Shown piece after piece: positions 1-10,795 of a stretch of DNA of 64,000 nucleotides; within the stretch, counting starts at the first letter, position 1; each line of letters begins with the position of its first letter. The translations under genes and the position numbers were made by a program. Source of the DNA: Aurelia coerulea (taxonomy: Eukaryota; Cnidaria; Scyphozoa; Semaeostomeae; Ulmaridae); contig CM076943.1 of NCBI GenBank assembly GCA_039566865.1, forward strand, positions 18,309,501-18,373,500. Direction: 5' to 3'. The notes under the pieces were generated by a model, which worked only from the letters and a program-made list of their open reading frames with translations, did not search any database and was not told the DNA's origin.

Positions 1-5
1 AGAAA

Positions 6-2320
6 CAGCGGCGTGGCCAGGGCAAATTAAGTGGGAGGGGAACGTAAAATTAGGGGGTCTGGGGGCGAAGCCCCAGGAAATTTTTTGGGGCCACGCCCTT
101 TACTTTGGTTTAGAATGCACCTTCCAATATCATGCTTGCCTTTAGCGACGAGGAAACCTTGATCGTTTCGTAACAGTTATCCTATGAATCAGAGCGCGAG
201 GAAAATTTTTGAAGAAATATCTTTTACTTTGGCTTAGAATGCATCTCCCAATATTATGCTTGCCTTTAGCGACAAGGAAGCCTTGATCTTTTTGTTACAG
301 TTATGCTATAAATCAGAGCACGAAGAAAATTTTTGAAGAAGTATCCTTTACTTTGGCTTAGAATGCATCTCCCGCAGTGGCGCCGCCAGGATCTTTTATT
401 TGGGGGGCGAAACGCAACGGGGTCTGGGGCGGAGCCCCAGAAAAATTTTCTTGGACCACGCCCTCTACTTTGGCTGTAAATGCAGCCAACGCCCCTTTTA
501 TAGGTTGACATAAAGATAAATGAATCTGTTGAAATATCACAAGTAGGGTACCGCAATTAGAAAATGACGTCCTACCGGCGACCGAACGACGAATTTCTGA
601 TTTCCAAAAATTTCCGCAGCCAATCTAATGCGTCACTCTGTAATGGAATTAGGCTGTCAAGTTCTCTCAGATTCAGAAATCTGAAGTATATGGTTGGTGA
701 AAAAGAGGGCATGGGGACCAGCAGAAGCTTCAAAGTTCAGTATACAATCAGGGGCGGATCTAGAACCGATTTTTTAATGAGTTCCCATGATGAGATCGAA
801 GGTGAGCGAAGCTAGGGGGGTGCGGGGGTACTCCCACGAGGACATTTTTGCAACCATGACATTTAGAGTGCCTTTAAAGCTATCAAATTTTTCTTAACTA
901 TTATTAATAACTGTTAAATTTTGAAATGAAAAGCATCCCATCAAACCAGTTTCGGACCTGCATATGATCATAAAGCCTAAGTTTACCTCAAATGTTTCTC
1001 CTTCAGCCAGCCACATTTTGCCTTATTGACACATGTAAGGGGCCTAGTTTGTAGCCCCTTATATAAGCGCAATTGAACAGATTTCGGATCTCATTTTCAT
1101 GATTATCGTAATTCTATTCTCAGGGACAAATTTATCTATGAAATCTTGACTAAGTTCTCGAACTCATGGAACTCACGTCAAATCCGCCACTGGATGAGGG
1201 GTCTGGGGGCAAAGCCCCCAGGAAAATTTTCGGGGACACGCCCTTTACTTTGGCTTAGGACACTTCTACCGATCACATGTTAGCTGGTGGTGAAATAGAA
1301 TTGTTGATGATTTCGTAACAGTTGTTTAAATTAGCATCCCCAGGAAACTATTTTTGTAAAAATATTATATTCTTTGGTTTAGAATGCATTCCATCTTTAC
1401 CAGTGCCCAATTGAAAACTTTCATAATTAGGTAACAGTATTTTTATAAATTACCACCACAGGAACATTTTTGCACAAACACACCATAATTTGTCCCAGAA
1501 CGGTTCTAACAATCCAATTTGCATGGCCTCAAAATTGAAATCTTGACAATTCTGTAATAGTTTGTCTCGGAAATTTTTCAAAAATCCAACCTATACATTG
1601 GCTTAGAATGACTCTCCCAGTCACTTTCCATCATTTCTCCGAAAAAATCTTACCCTACTACCCATCCTATACAAAACTACTTTCTCCTTATTTGGTTTGT
1701 GCAAAAGATTTTGATTTAGATCTTTCACAAGCTATGTTGTTGAGATGTGCAAGCTCGGAGGGCACATAGAACGGGGGTATAGGGCCTTCGCGACCAGAAA
1801 AAAATTCCGAGTCAGTGCCCTACAGATCGTTGGAAAATGCAATAAGACAGCAAGATTGTACAAACCGATACTCACAATATAATTGCAAAAGATCATTGGC
1901 CTTACCCCCCCCCCCCCAATAATTTTACACCGGAATTAGACGAATTAGAAAAATGGTCCTGGATAATATTGGGGGGCGACCGCCCCCCCTTGCCCCCCCC
2001 TCCCGGCGCTTCTGATCTCCCGATATCATGCTTGCCTTTAGCGACAAGGAAGCCTTGATCATTTTGTTACAATTATCCTATGAATCAGAGCACAAGGAAA
2101 TTTTTTAAAGAAAGATCCTTTACTTTGGCTTAAAATGCATCTCCCAATGTCATGCTTGCCAGTGGTAAAATGGAAGATTTGACATTTCTCGGAAAATTCT
2201 TACCCAACCTATACGCAGCTATTTTCTCCTCGGTTTTAGAGGAATCTCGAGGACCATCTTTCGACAAAAGTGGGGGGCAATTGCCCCCCCCCCATACCCC
2301 CACCCGTGGCCACGCCACTG
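6..2320. mobile_element. Non-autonomous hAT-like element, 2.3 kb
   Basis: The left end CAGCGGCGTGGCCAG mirrors the right end GGCCACGCCACTG. The right flank is GTTAGAAA; the five bases before the left end, AGAAA, are the last five of that octamer, so an 8 bp duplication probably starts just outside the window. Inside are G/C-rich blocks (near 50-90, 410-470, 1195-1250, 1965-2010, 2275-2310) and repeats of TTTACTTTGGCTTAGAATGC, but no transposase frame. Confidence 0.6.
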
Positions 2321-2328
2321 GTTAGAAA

Positions 2329-3335
2329 TTAAAATTTAAGGCCTTTCTCGAAATCTTCAATAAAGGAATTGAGAATTCAGGAGGAAGGCCAGTTATCACA
2401 AAAGTTTCAAGTCAATAAAAATCTACCCTTCCCAATCTTTTTGACTAATTTCGAGAAATTATAACATCGACTCTGTGAAAACTGTGGTCGACATGTCAAA
2501 CCCCAGACCACCCCGTGGCGACGCTACTGTCCTTCGCACGTACTGTAATCTTGAGAGCAGAAGGAATCGTTCTATTATTGTGACTGCGGACGAGAAACAA
2601 CTCGCTTCCAACTAACAGGCGCGATTAATCAATAGTTTTCTGAAATGCATTTTTTGGAAAGGGCACTTTGCTGCCCCCGCGCTGCCCCCGTACCACTAGG
2701 GCAACGGGGGCAGCTGCCCCCGCTGCCCCCGTGGCTCCGGCGCCCTTGAATATACATTGAGCAATCCAAGCTCTATTGTAGAACAGAATTGCCTACTAAA
2801 TTTCATTAGAAGTCACCTTATCTTAGCACAATCTTACAAAGGGAGCAAAGAAACCCTCCCAGAACAAATAAGGATAATAAAATGTATGATACTTATTTCC
2901 CTTAGACAGCATTATTAATTAAAGAGTATAATTCCAAATAAGGCAATAATTATACAAAGTCTATTACTTAGCCTTTGACTTGTTCCATTTTTGCCATCTG
3001 TTGAAGGAAATAGAAAATGCATGAATATTCTAAGAGGCCCTTAACATGGAGACCGAAGATGGTGACATATACGGCAAGAATGGTGAGGCTGTTCTTCAGG
3101 CAGCAAATATGATTATTCATAGCAAAGTTCAAATGGGAGAAGCTGATAATTATTTTTGAACTCGTAAGTGGTAAAAAAATCCTTATACAGTAGTTGATGA
3201 TTTGATTTGATAGCTACAACACTTGCAAAATCATCACTTGAATTTACAGCCTAAAATATAATAAATAATGAACAGACTGGAATGCTTATCATGATACGGT
3301 AGTATATTGGAATGTTAAAATAACTTTTAACTCAC
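2329..3335. other. Spacer with a small GC-rich foldback
   Basis: No gene seen. Positions 2659-2746 hold a foldback rich in GCCCCCG, bounded by AAGGGC and GCCCTT. The rest is AT-rich and unassigned. Confidence 0.4.
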
Positions 3336-3486
3336 CATTTACATGGAGTGTTACGACTGGAACAAGATGCTTTGGATAGGATCCAGTCTGACCTTGAATT
3401 TGGACAAATGATGAAAAATTTGATCCTGAATCATTGTAGTGTAAGATCTTTACCACCAAAGTGCTGTTATGTGAAATCACATCAAC

Positions 3487-3687
3487 CCAGGGGTGGCGCC
3501 AAGGGAGGGCTAGGGGGGCTACAGCCCCCTCGTCGGAAGCATCTAGCCCCCCCGTCGGAGGACATTTTGGGTTCTTGTCGGAGGAAATTTGGCAAAATGA
3601 CGTATGAAAACTGCATTTTCTAGCCATTTCAGCCCCCCTGTCGGAAGCTCCAGCCCCTCTGTCGGAAGATTCCTGGCGCCACCCCTG
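3487..3687. mobile_element. 201 bp MITE inside the Ig-like exon
   Basis: Inverted ends CCAGGGGTGGCGCCA and TGGCGCCACCCCTG, flanked by the direct repeat ATCAAC (3481-3486 and 3688-3693). Element plus duplication is 207 bp, a multiple of three, so the frame passes through it. Confidence 0.75.
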
Positions 3688-3700
3688 ATCAACTCTTGGT

Positions 3701-4491
3701 ACTGATTGGGTCAGATATAGATGACACTTTATACAGGGTGCCAGATTGACCATTTCTTCTGGCAAGTTCTACAGGTGTAGATCCAAGGCTGTTTGTATAT
3801 GTAATACTTTGATACTGATTGGGTCAGATATAGATGACACTTTATACAGGGTGACAGATTGACCATTTCTTCTGGCAAGTTCTACAGGTGTAGATCCAAG
3901 GCTGTTTGTATATGTAATACTTTGATACTGATTGGGTCAGATATAGATGACACTTTATACAGGGTGACAGATTGACCATTTCTTCTGGCAAGTTCTACAG
4001 GTGTAGATCCAAGGCTGTTTGTATATGTAATACTTTGATACTGATTGGGTCAGATATAGATGACACTTTATACAGGGTGCCAGATTGACCATTTCTTCTG
4101 GCAAGCTCTACAGGTGTAGATCCAAGGCTGTTTGTATATGTAATACTTTGATACTGATTGGGTCAGATATAGATGACACTTTATACAGGGTGACAGATTG
4201 ACCATTTCTTCTGGCAAGCTCTACAGGTGTAGATCCAAGGCTGTTTGTATATGTAATACTTTGATACTGATTGGGTCAGATATAGATGACACTTTATACA
4301 GGGTGCCAGATTGACCATTTCTTCTGGCAAGTTCTACAGGTGTAGATCCAAGGCTGTTTGTATATGTAATACTTTGATACTGATTGGGTCAGATATAGAT
4401 GACACTTTATACAGGGTGCCAGATTGACCATTTCTTCTGGCAAGTTCTACAGGTGTAGATCCAAGGCTGTTTGTATATGTAATACTTTGAT
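3701..4491. repeat. Tandem array, 7 x 113 bp
   Basis: Unit starts at 3701, 3814, 3927, 4040, 4153, 4266 and 4379. Copies are nearly identical, differing mainly at two sites (GGGTGCCAG/GGGTGACAG and GCAAGTTC/GCAAGCTC), so the amplification is recent. The unit derives from the Ig-like exon around it. Confidence 0.95.
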
Positions 4492-4629
4492 ACTGATATA
4501 CACTGACAAGAGGTATGTCACCACTCCACGTATAATTCCAATGCAGCCATACAGATGACATTTGCATAGCAGTTATCTGATTTGGTGATGAACTGCTTTC
4601 ATTTGGTACAAGAACTCCTGCTCTTTTAG

Positions 4630-5055
4630 CTGTAAATTGAAAATAATCTTGTAATCTGGTGAGCATTTTACTAAATCTAAAACAAAATGTTGCAAAGGAG
4701 GCAAAGTTTGTATTTCTCACCGAACCATTGTCAAACAATCAAAAAGATCACAAAGAGAAGGGCTTCAAAATTGAATGAAATTTGAATTACAACCTGAGAA
4801 AAGGGCATCTAGTACTCTGGGAAATCTTAAAGGGCAGAGATCAAGAAAGCAAGCTGGCAGAAAAAACCCATTGCAAGGACACAACAGTACCTACAGACTA
4901 CACGTTTTTTGATAAGAAACTGGTTTATAAGAAACTTGTACCACGATGACCAAAAATTTTAGAAACTCTTGCGCTACCCTCAAGAACAATTAAGAAACTC
5001 TAAAATGTTATTCCTATAATAAGAGTTGGTAGATTAACTCTATCCAGACTAGGGG
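4630..5055. other. Unassigned spacer
   Basis: AT-rich sequence with no recognisable gene or repeat boundary. Confidence 0.3.
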
Positions 5056-5536
5056 GCACAAAGGCCAGAGGGCCAGAGGCCAGAGGGGGAGCATTATCAC
5101 TCGAGGAGGCAATTTACCAGACCAACATTATCTAACTCAATTTTTTGCGTAGATTACGAATCCGGATGTTGCTTGGGCGTTTAGGGGGGCGTTTTCAAGA
5201 TATAGGGGGTCGAAGGCCAAAATGCATAAAATGACCTAATTTGACTATATTCTGCTATTTAACTTTAAAACGAGTTCAGTTTTGTTAGCACCTGGTGATG
5301 CAGTCAACTTTCTGGTAAATTGTGACCTTCCCGAAATTTGGGGGGAGTAGGAAATTCCAGGGGGGATAAATGTTTTATTATCATTTCTCTCCTCTTGCAC
5401 AGCGTTAGAAAATAGAAAATTAAGAAGTTTTTTCAAACCGTTTGATTAATTCAATTTCTTCTTCTGATGTGGTTTCTCTTTCTTTGTTCACTAAAATAGT
5501 TCCGCAATATCTTCAGGGTAGGGCTCTGTCAACCAG

Positions 5537-5752
5537 TCAATTGTCAAATCTTCCAACCAGCCATGATTGGCTGGTTCTTCTGTATCGACGATGCTTGTAG
5601 TCTGCGGTGCGACCTCTACGAGGGAGGAAAAATTGAAGGCTCGTAGAGGTCGCACCGCAGACTACGATGCTTGGCGATGCTTGTCTCCATATTCTTGCTA
5701 CAAAGTTTGCGTGATTTACGTGATTTTCAAGGCTGCTTTTACATGGGGGCAA
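5537..5752 (-). pseudogene. Same protein fragment in the left arm, interrupted by a MITE
   Basis: Minus-strand copy of the 9488-9745 frame: it keeps SSLENHVNHANFVARIWRQA and then enters the 68 bp MITE, which destroys the downstream reading. Confidence 0.45.
5597..5664. mobile_element. 68 bp foldback MITE, hAT-like
   Basis: Near-perfect inverted halves (TAGTCTGCGGTGCGACC at each end) flanked by the 8 bp duplication CGATGCTT (5589-5596, 5665-5672). The empty site survives in the right palindrome arm at about 9555-9585. Confidence 0.9.
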
Positions 5753-5885
5753 TGAAGATCAACAAATTTAGACTATAGCCCTTCTTGCTTCATTCACTGA
5801 CAGTTATCTTTTCTCCCCATACAGACTGCAAACAAACGTTTCCAAGCCAAGGAGCAAATTAGCACTTGCACAATATTCCCTAGGT

Positions 5886-6302
5886 GTGGGTGTCGTAGGG
5901 GCTGACGGATTGAATGCCGTTGAGTGTGTGCCACTGCGTCTGAATGAAAGTGATATGGCGCAGTGGAAGAGTGGTGTAATCCACTGACTTTGCAGCCAGA
6001 ACAGTCAGGTGGACAGGGTTCCATACCCGTTAGAGCCCCATCACTTGAGCGTCACGACAAAGGGTCGCAGACTCGATTAAGCCTATTCTACTTTTGCGAT
6101 CCCAGCGCTTGGCGCTAAAAACCGCAACTTCACCTTCACCTTCACCTGAATAACATAGCTTCTTATGAATTTCTTATCATTACGGTTTTCGTAGGAATAA
6201 TAGGGCGGTTTTTCGGTTTTGCTATAAAATTTTAGCGGTTTTACGGTTTTCGCAAAATATTTTGGCGGTTTCACTTTTTTCGGAACCCCCCTACGACCCC
6301 CA
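5886..6302. mobile_element. 417 bp element carrying a SINE
   Basis: Ends TGGGTGTCGTAGGGG and CCCCCTACGACCCCCA, with the 7 bp duplication CCTAGGT (5879-5885, 6303-6309). The right palindrome arm lacks it. A tRNA-derived SINE is embedded in it. Confidence 0.75.
5954..6149 (+). mobile_element. tRNA-derived SINE, copy A
   Basis: tRNA-like head with box A-like TGGCGCAGTGG and box B-like GGGTTCCATACCC, a body with TGCGATCCCAGCGCTTGGCG, and a tail of TTCACC repeats. Shared with copies at 13467, 14716 and 19258. Confidence 0.8.
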
Positions 6303-6430
6303 CCTAGGTACCAAGCTCTGCGAATATTTATTGAAATTGTTCGTTGCCTTTCATGAGCTTCCAAAATGCAGGCTTCCTTTCCGCAAGAAGGACGAGATGT
6401 AATCATTCCCCGAAAATGCATGCAGGCCAA

Positions 6431-7082
6431 GGAGGGATTACTTTGTAACTGAGATAACTCAAATGCATCTAGATCAAGTAGTCGCCTGTATTTCCCTGTT
6501 CTGTTTTGGATGAAGACATGCACATTTTCAGCTTCGTTGGCTAACGGATGACAGGAATATCAACATCCCAAGATCTAGAGCACACATTGCAAAGTGTCTC
6601 CTGTGCATTATTCATCCGAAGGGCATGGTGAAGTAGGTAGCAGATCTTGGTGTCAGCCTCCTCGTGATTTTTGTTTAAATCTTGTCCCTGAATAAGCAGT
6701 CTAAACAGTGGACTAGTTTACTTTGCAAGAGAAGCTTAATGTGTTAAGATCAGCAGCGAAGGAGTAATTCAAGTACAAGACTTAAATACAAACCACGAGG
6801 AGGTTGATACCAGATCTGAGGCCCCCTAAGGGATCTCGGGCTCCGAGTCTCCAGGGCATATTTCTATGGGCTCCGGGCTCCCAAAGGCAAAATTGCCGTG
6901 CTCCAGGGCTCCACTGCATACTTTTCAGGGCTCCAGGGCTCCACTTCTTAAAATTAGCGAAAAAATGATTTTGTCAGTTTTAGCAAGCCGCGCAGTGCCA
7001 GACTGCACTCGTTGTTCCTTGAGCGAGAAAGTACAGTTTGTGGTTTAAACTGGATTTGCGTAACTAAAGCTGATAACAAGCA
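6431..7082. other. Palindrome interior, with GGGCTCC-rich stretch
   Basis: No gene. Positions 6818-6955 contain many GGGCTCC/CAGGGCTCCA motifs, echoed in the same orientation at 8846-8895. Confidence 0.4.
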
Positions 7083-7672
7083 CGAGTCCCCTAGAAAATA
7101 TCGGATTGGTTGACTCCAGTGATATGAATTTAGCTTTAACCAATGGCTAATCACTCTCAAAATGTTTCTCGATAGTTACCTTGAACATATACCTCGTTTG
7201 TTGGTATTGGTGCCTCTTGAAAGCTCAAATTTGGGTGCACTTGCAAACCAAAGCTTTGGCCTTTTGGCCTAAGCAAATTCTTGAAGCACATCAAAATTAA
7301 GAAGTGAAATTAATGAAAAATTAAGAGACTTCCCAATGGGTGACTAGGAAGGGAGGGGGGGGGTGACTTCTGGAAAACAGAATAACACAAGATCCAACAT
7401 TGTTCAAATTTCATCAAGGCTATCGTTGATTTATACGCTGTGCCTTACGAAATTGCCTAGGCCAAAAGGCTAAAGCTCTGGTTTGGAGGGAGAGGCAAAT
7501 TTGAGCTTTCAAGATTAACTTGTCTGCTCTCAAAGTACCAATATCAACAAACGAGGTATCTATGTTCAAGTTAACTATCGAGAAACATCTTTAGAGTGAT
7601 TATACATTGATTGAAGCTAAATTCACAGCGCTGGATTCAATCAAATCCGTATACATTTTTTGGGACACCCGG
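7083..7672. mobile_element. Mariner-like foldback, about 590 bp
   Basis: Two long arms (about 7083-7330 and 7430-7672) are reverse complements. The right end CACCCGG is followed by TA; the left tip is degraded. Same family as the 85 bp element at 40176 (CAGCGCTGGA shared). Confidence 0.65.
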
Positions 7673-7855
7673 TACTTTGGGTTATCTTGGTATTGTGCTG
7701 AGAGCTTTTGGGGTTATGCATCTTGTGAAAAACGGGAAGACCACCCTATCGATGAAGGCATCTTTCATCTGTCGGAACCAAAAAGTTCCTTCATACAACT
7801 GTAAGAGAAGCTCGAGAGTACTCAAGTTTTCTTGGGCAGCTATGTGGTCCACAAG

Positions 7856-8249
7856 CAGTGGCGTGGCCACAGGGGGGGTATGGGGGGGGCAAATGCCCCC
7901 CACTTTTGTCGAAAGATGGCCCACGAGATTCCTCTAAAACTGAGGAGAAAATAGCTGGGTATAGGTTGGGTAAGAATTTTCCGATAAATGTCAAATCTTC
8001 CATTTTAGCAGTGGCAAGCATGATATTGGGAGATCCATTCTAAGCCAAAGTAAAGGATCTTTCTTCAAAAATTTCCTCGTGTTCACAAAACGATCAAGGT
8101 TTCCTTGTCGCTAAAGGCAAGCATGATATTGGGAGATGCATTCTAAGCCAAAGTAAAGGGTGTGGCCCCAAAAATTTTCCTGGGGACTTCGCCCCCAGAC
8201 CCCTTCATTCAAATTCCCCCCCACTTAAATTACCCTGGCCACGCCGCTG
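7856..8249. mobile_element. 394 bp hAT-like element
   Basis: Ends CAGTGGCGTGGCCA and TGGCCACGCCGCTG, flanked by the 8 bp duplication TCCACAAG (7848-7855, 8250-8257). Shares internal sequence with the 6-2320 element in the opposite orientation. Confidence 0.9.
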
Positions 8250-8593
8250 TCCACAAGGCACGATGTCTTCTCAATTAGCTCATTTACAACACTATTAAAC
8301 CATCCATTTTATTTAGCACTGTTAATTATGGAATCAGGGGATGCCTTCTATGCTAAGTTTCCTTATCGCTTATGGCAAGTATGATATTGGGAGATGCATT
8401 CTAAGCCAAAGTAAAGGGCGTGGCCCCAAAAATTTTCCTGGGGACTTCGCCCCCAGACCCCCTCATTCAAATTCCCCCCACTTAATTTACGCTGTCCACA
8501 AGGCACGATGTCTTCTCAATTAGCTCATTTATAACACTATTAAACCATCCATTTTATTTAGCACTGTTAATTATGGAATCAGGGGATGCCTTC
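8104..8593. repeat. 245 bp tandem duplication spanning an element boundary
   Basis: 8104-8348 and 8349-8593 align at a constant 245 bp offset: the last 146 bp of the hAT-like element plus 99 bp of its flank are repeated. Confidence 0.85.
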
Positions 8594-9234
8594 CACTCTC
8601 CATCGCAGAGGCTATTTTTTGGAAACCGAGCTTTCAACTATATGGCCAGATTTCCAGAAACAATGTCTCAAAGAAACCTGGAAACTTCAAAAATTAATTT
8701 CAAAGTTGATGTTGAGATCTACTAACAAGCTCAAATAGTTTCACACCTCATTCATATAGTTTTCGTAATTAAATGTTGTCCGTTTTTTGCTTGGCCTTCA
8801 CAAATAAAATTGTTTGAGATAAAGGGATCCACATGGAGAAAGCGATGGGCTCCAGTGCTCCACTATGGAAATTGTTTGGGCTCCGGGCTCCATGCTGTCA
8901 TAATACAGAACAAATAATACATTGAGACAAAGGAACACCGAGGCTGACTTGCGTGTTCCTCTCTTCAAAACGTCGAATGGGAAAAGTCTATTTCATTTCG
9001 TGGGCCTAACAGTTGGAACCAATTCCGCTTAGATGTCAAACATGCACCGTCCCTTCTTAAATTCAAAAAGTAGGCTGAAAGAGAAATTTTAGAGGGTCGC
9101 TTGTTTACTTTCCTTTGATTTAGATTCGTTTTATGTAATATTTTTTGCACGGCCCCCTGTAAAGCAGTCTCTGTGGACGGACGGAGCTACCGTGGCAAAA
9201 TAATAGAAAATGAAATAAATAGGAAGCCCTCCTT
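8594..9234. other. Unassigned palindrome interior
   Basis: AT-rich, no gene recognised; GGGCTCC motifs at 8846-8895. Confidence 0.3.
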
Positions 9235-10083
9235 GACCTGCATGCATTTTCGGGGAATGATTACATCTCGTCCTTCTTGCGGAAAGGAAAGCCTGCATTT
9301 TGGAAGCTCATGAAAGACAACAAAGAATTTCAATAAATATTCGCAGAGCTTGGTACCTAGGGAAATTCGTGCAAGTGCTAATTTGCTCCTTGGCTTGGAA
9401 ACGTTTGTTTGCAGTCTGTATGGGGAGAAAAGATTACTGTCAGTGAATGAAGCAAGAAGAGCTATAGTCTAAATTTGTTGATCTTCATTGCCCCCGTGTA
9501 AAGGCAGCCTTGAAAATCACGTAAATCACGCAAACTTCGTAGCAAGAATATGGAGACAAGCATCGCCAAGCATCGTCGATACAGAAGAACCAGCCAATCA
9601 TGGCTGGTTGGAAGATTTGACAATTGACTGGTTAACGGAGCCCTACCCTGAGGATATTGCAGAACTATTTTTAGTGAACAAAGAAAGAGAAACCACATCA
9701 GAAGAAGAAATTGAATTAATCAAACGGTTTGAAAAAACTTCTTAATTTTCTATTTTCTAACGCTGTGCAAGAGGAGAGAAATGATAATAAAACATTTCCC
9801 CCCCCCTGGAATTTCCTACTCCCCCAAATGTCGGGAAGGTCACAATTTACCAGAAAGTTGACTGCATCACCAGGTGCTAACAAAACTGAACTCGTTTTAA
9901 AATTAATTAGCAGAATATAGTCAAATTAGGTCATTTTATGCATTTTGGCCTTCGACCCCCTATATCTTGAAAACGCCCCCCTAAACGCCCAAGCAACATC
10001 CGGATTCGTAATCTACGCAAAAAATTGAGTTAGATAAAGTTGGTCTGGTAAATTGCCTCCTCGGGTGATAATGCTCCCCCTCT
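9235..10083. repeat. Right arm of the giant palindrome
   Basis: Uninterrupted counterpart of 5056-6430. A diverged third copy of the outer part lies at about 54001-54156 (GGGGGAGCATGGTCACC, GCGTAGATTACGAATCTGGG), so the arms belong to a dispersed repeat. Confidence 0.88.
9488..9745 (+). pseudogene. Fragment of a repeat-borne cnidarian-type protein
   Basis: 86 codons reading LPPCKGSLENHVNHANFVAR, IWRQASPSIVD, NHGWLEDLTIDWLTEPYPED and an acidic end. The N-H-V-x-x-A-N-x-x-x-x-x-I-W ... HGW ... W pattern resembles the C-terminal part of uncharacterised, multi-copy proteins I associate with cnidarian genomes. That is recollection, not a search. No start or upstream frame is present. Function unknown. 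Confidence 0.4.
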
Positions 10084-10180
10084 GGCCTCTGGTCGTGTCC
10101 TTCACTTCACACAAGCAACTTGTTTATCTTTCTTGTCCTAAATACACCTTTTAGCTATTATGAAAAAAATCAGAATAGAT

Positions 10181-10795
10181 GAACGATATTTTGCAACATT
10201 TAAAAGAATTTTCGAATGTGCACAAAAGTGATAGAAGCTCTGACGCCACACTCGATCGAGCCTAGACTGATTACGATTGAGTCCTAGTAATCGCTACCAC
10301 CCACCTACCCTCGAGTAGGGTGGGTGGGTGGTAGCAATAACTAGGACTCAATCGTAATCAGTCTAGATCGAGCCTCGCGTCTAAAAATCAAAAATATATA
10401 AAAATAACGCTCGATCCAGGTTCATTATAGATTCTTTTGTAGAATAGCTACAATTTCTAGGCCTTTTTTTTTCTTCTATAAATTCAATGTTAAAAATTTA
10501 CAATTTACGAATTACCTAAGATTACAAACGAGCTACCATACAATACTACAGAAACGATACCAAGGGGAGCAAAAGATCATGACTACCCCAGGGCCATCAC
10601 ATGAAGGAGATTAACTAAAATACAACTAAATATATAAGAAGCCCCCTAGCTATTCAGAGAAGAATTAGAATTGAACGATATTTTGCAAATGGAATTTTCG
10701 AATGTACGCAATAGTGATAGAAGCTTTATCGCCACTCAATCGAAAGTCGCATTTGAAATGTATAAGAAAGACGCTCAATCCATGCTTCTAGGCCT
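10181..10795. repeat. Diverged direct duplication
   Basis: 10181-10470 and 10673-10795 share GAACGATATTTTGCAA, GTGATAGAAGCT and CTAGGCC landmarks in the same order. The first copy contains the foldback at 10263. Confidence 0.6.
10263..10365. mobile_element. 103 bp near-perfect palindrome, 9 bp duplication
   Basis: TAGACTGATTACGATTGAGT is mirrored at the right end. Duplication GATCGAGCC at 10254-10262 and 10366-10374. Shortest member of the TAGACT family (see 16838, 28544, 37793, 44298). Confidence 0.92.

Larger units (their letters stand above)
3336..4629 (-). pseudogene. Broken Ig-like (V-set-type) domain exon
   Basis: Bounded by a plausible acceptor (TTTACAG) and donor (AAATG/GTGAGT). On the minus strand it reads SSVWLHWNYTWSGDIPLVSV, then a repeated middle, then HNSTLVVKILHYNDSGSNFS. 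W-x-Y and L-V-V-...-Y-NDSG are typical of V-type Ig strands C and E-F. The expected F-strand Cys is not visible (SGSNFSSF). Six extra 113 bp copies (not a multiple of three) and a 201 bp MITE break it; without them it would be about 409 bp. An orphan exon or a gene piece whose other exons are outside are both possible. The Ig call is from pattern, not alignment. Confidence 0.45.
5056..6430. repeat. Left arm of a giant interrupted palindrome
   Basis: 5056-5868 and 6303-6430 are the reverse complement of 9235-10083. The arm is split by a 417 bp insertion at 5886-6302 and carries a 68 bp MITE at 5597-5664 that the right arm lacks. Confidence 0.88.

Noticed and set aside
266..815. Small open frames in the first kilobase
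   Set aside because: They lie inside the hAT-like element's repetitive G/C-rich blocks and show no protein resemblance.
5954..6030. Possible tRNA gene
   Set aside because: Boxes A and B are present, but the cloverleaf is imperfect and the same head recurs with a shared body and tail at several sites, so it is a SINE.
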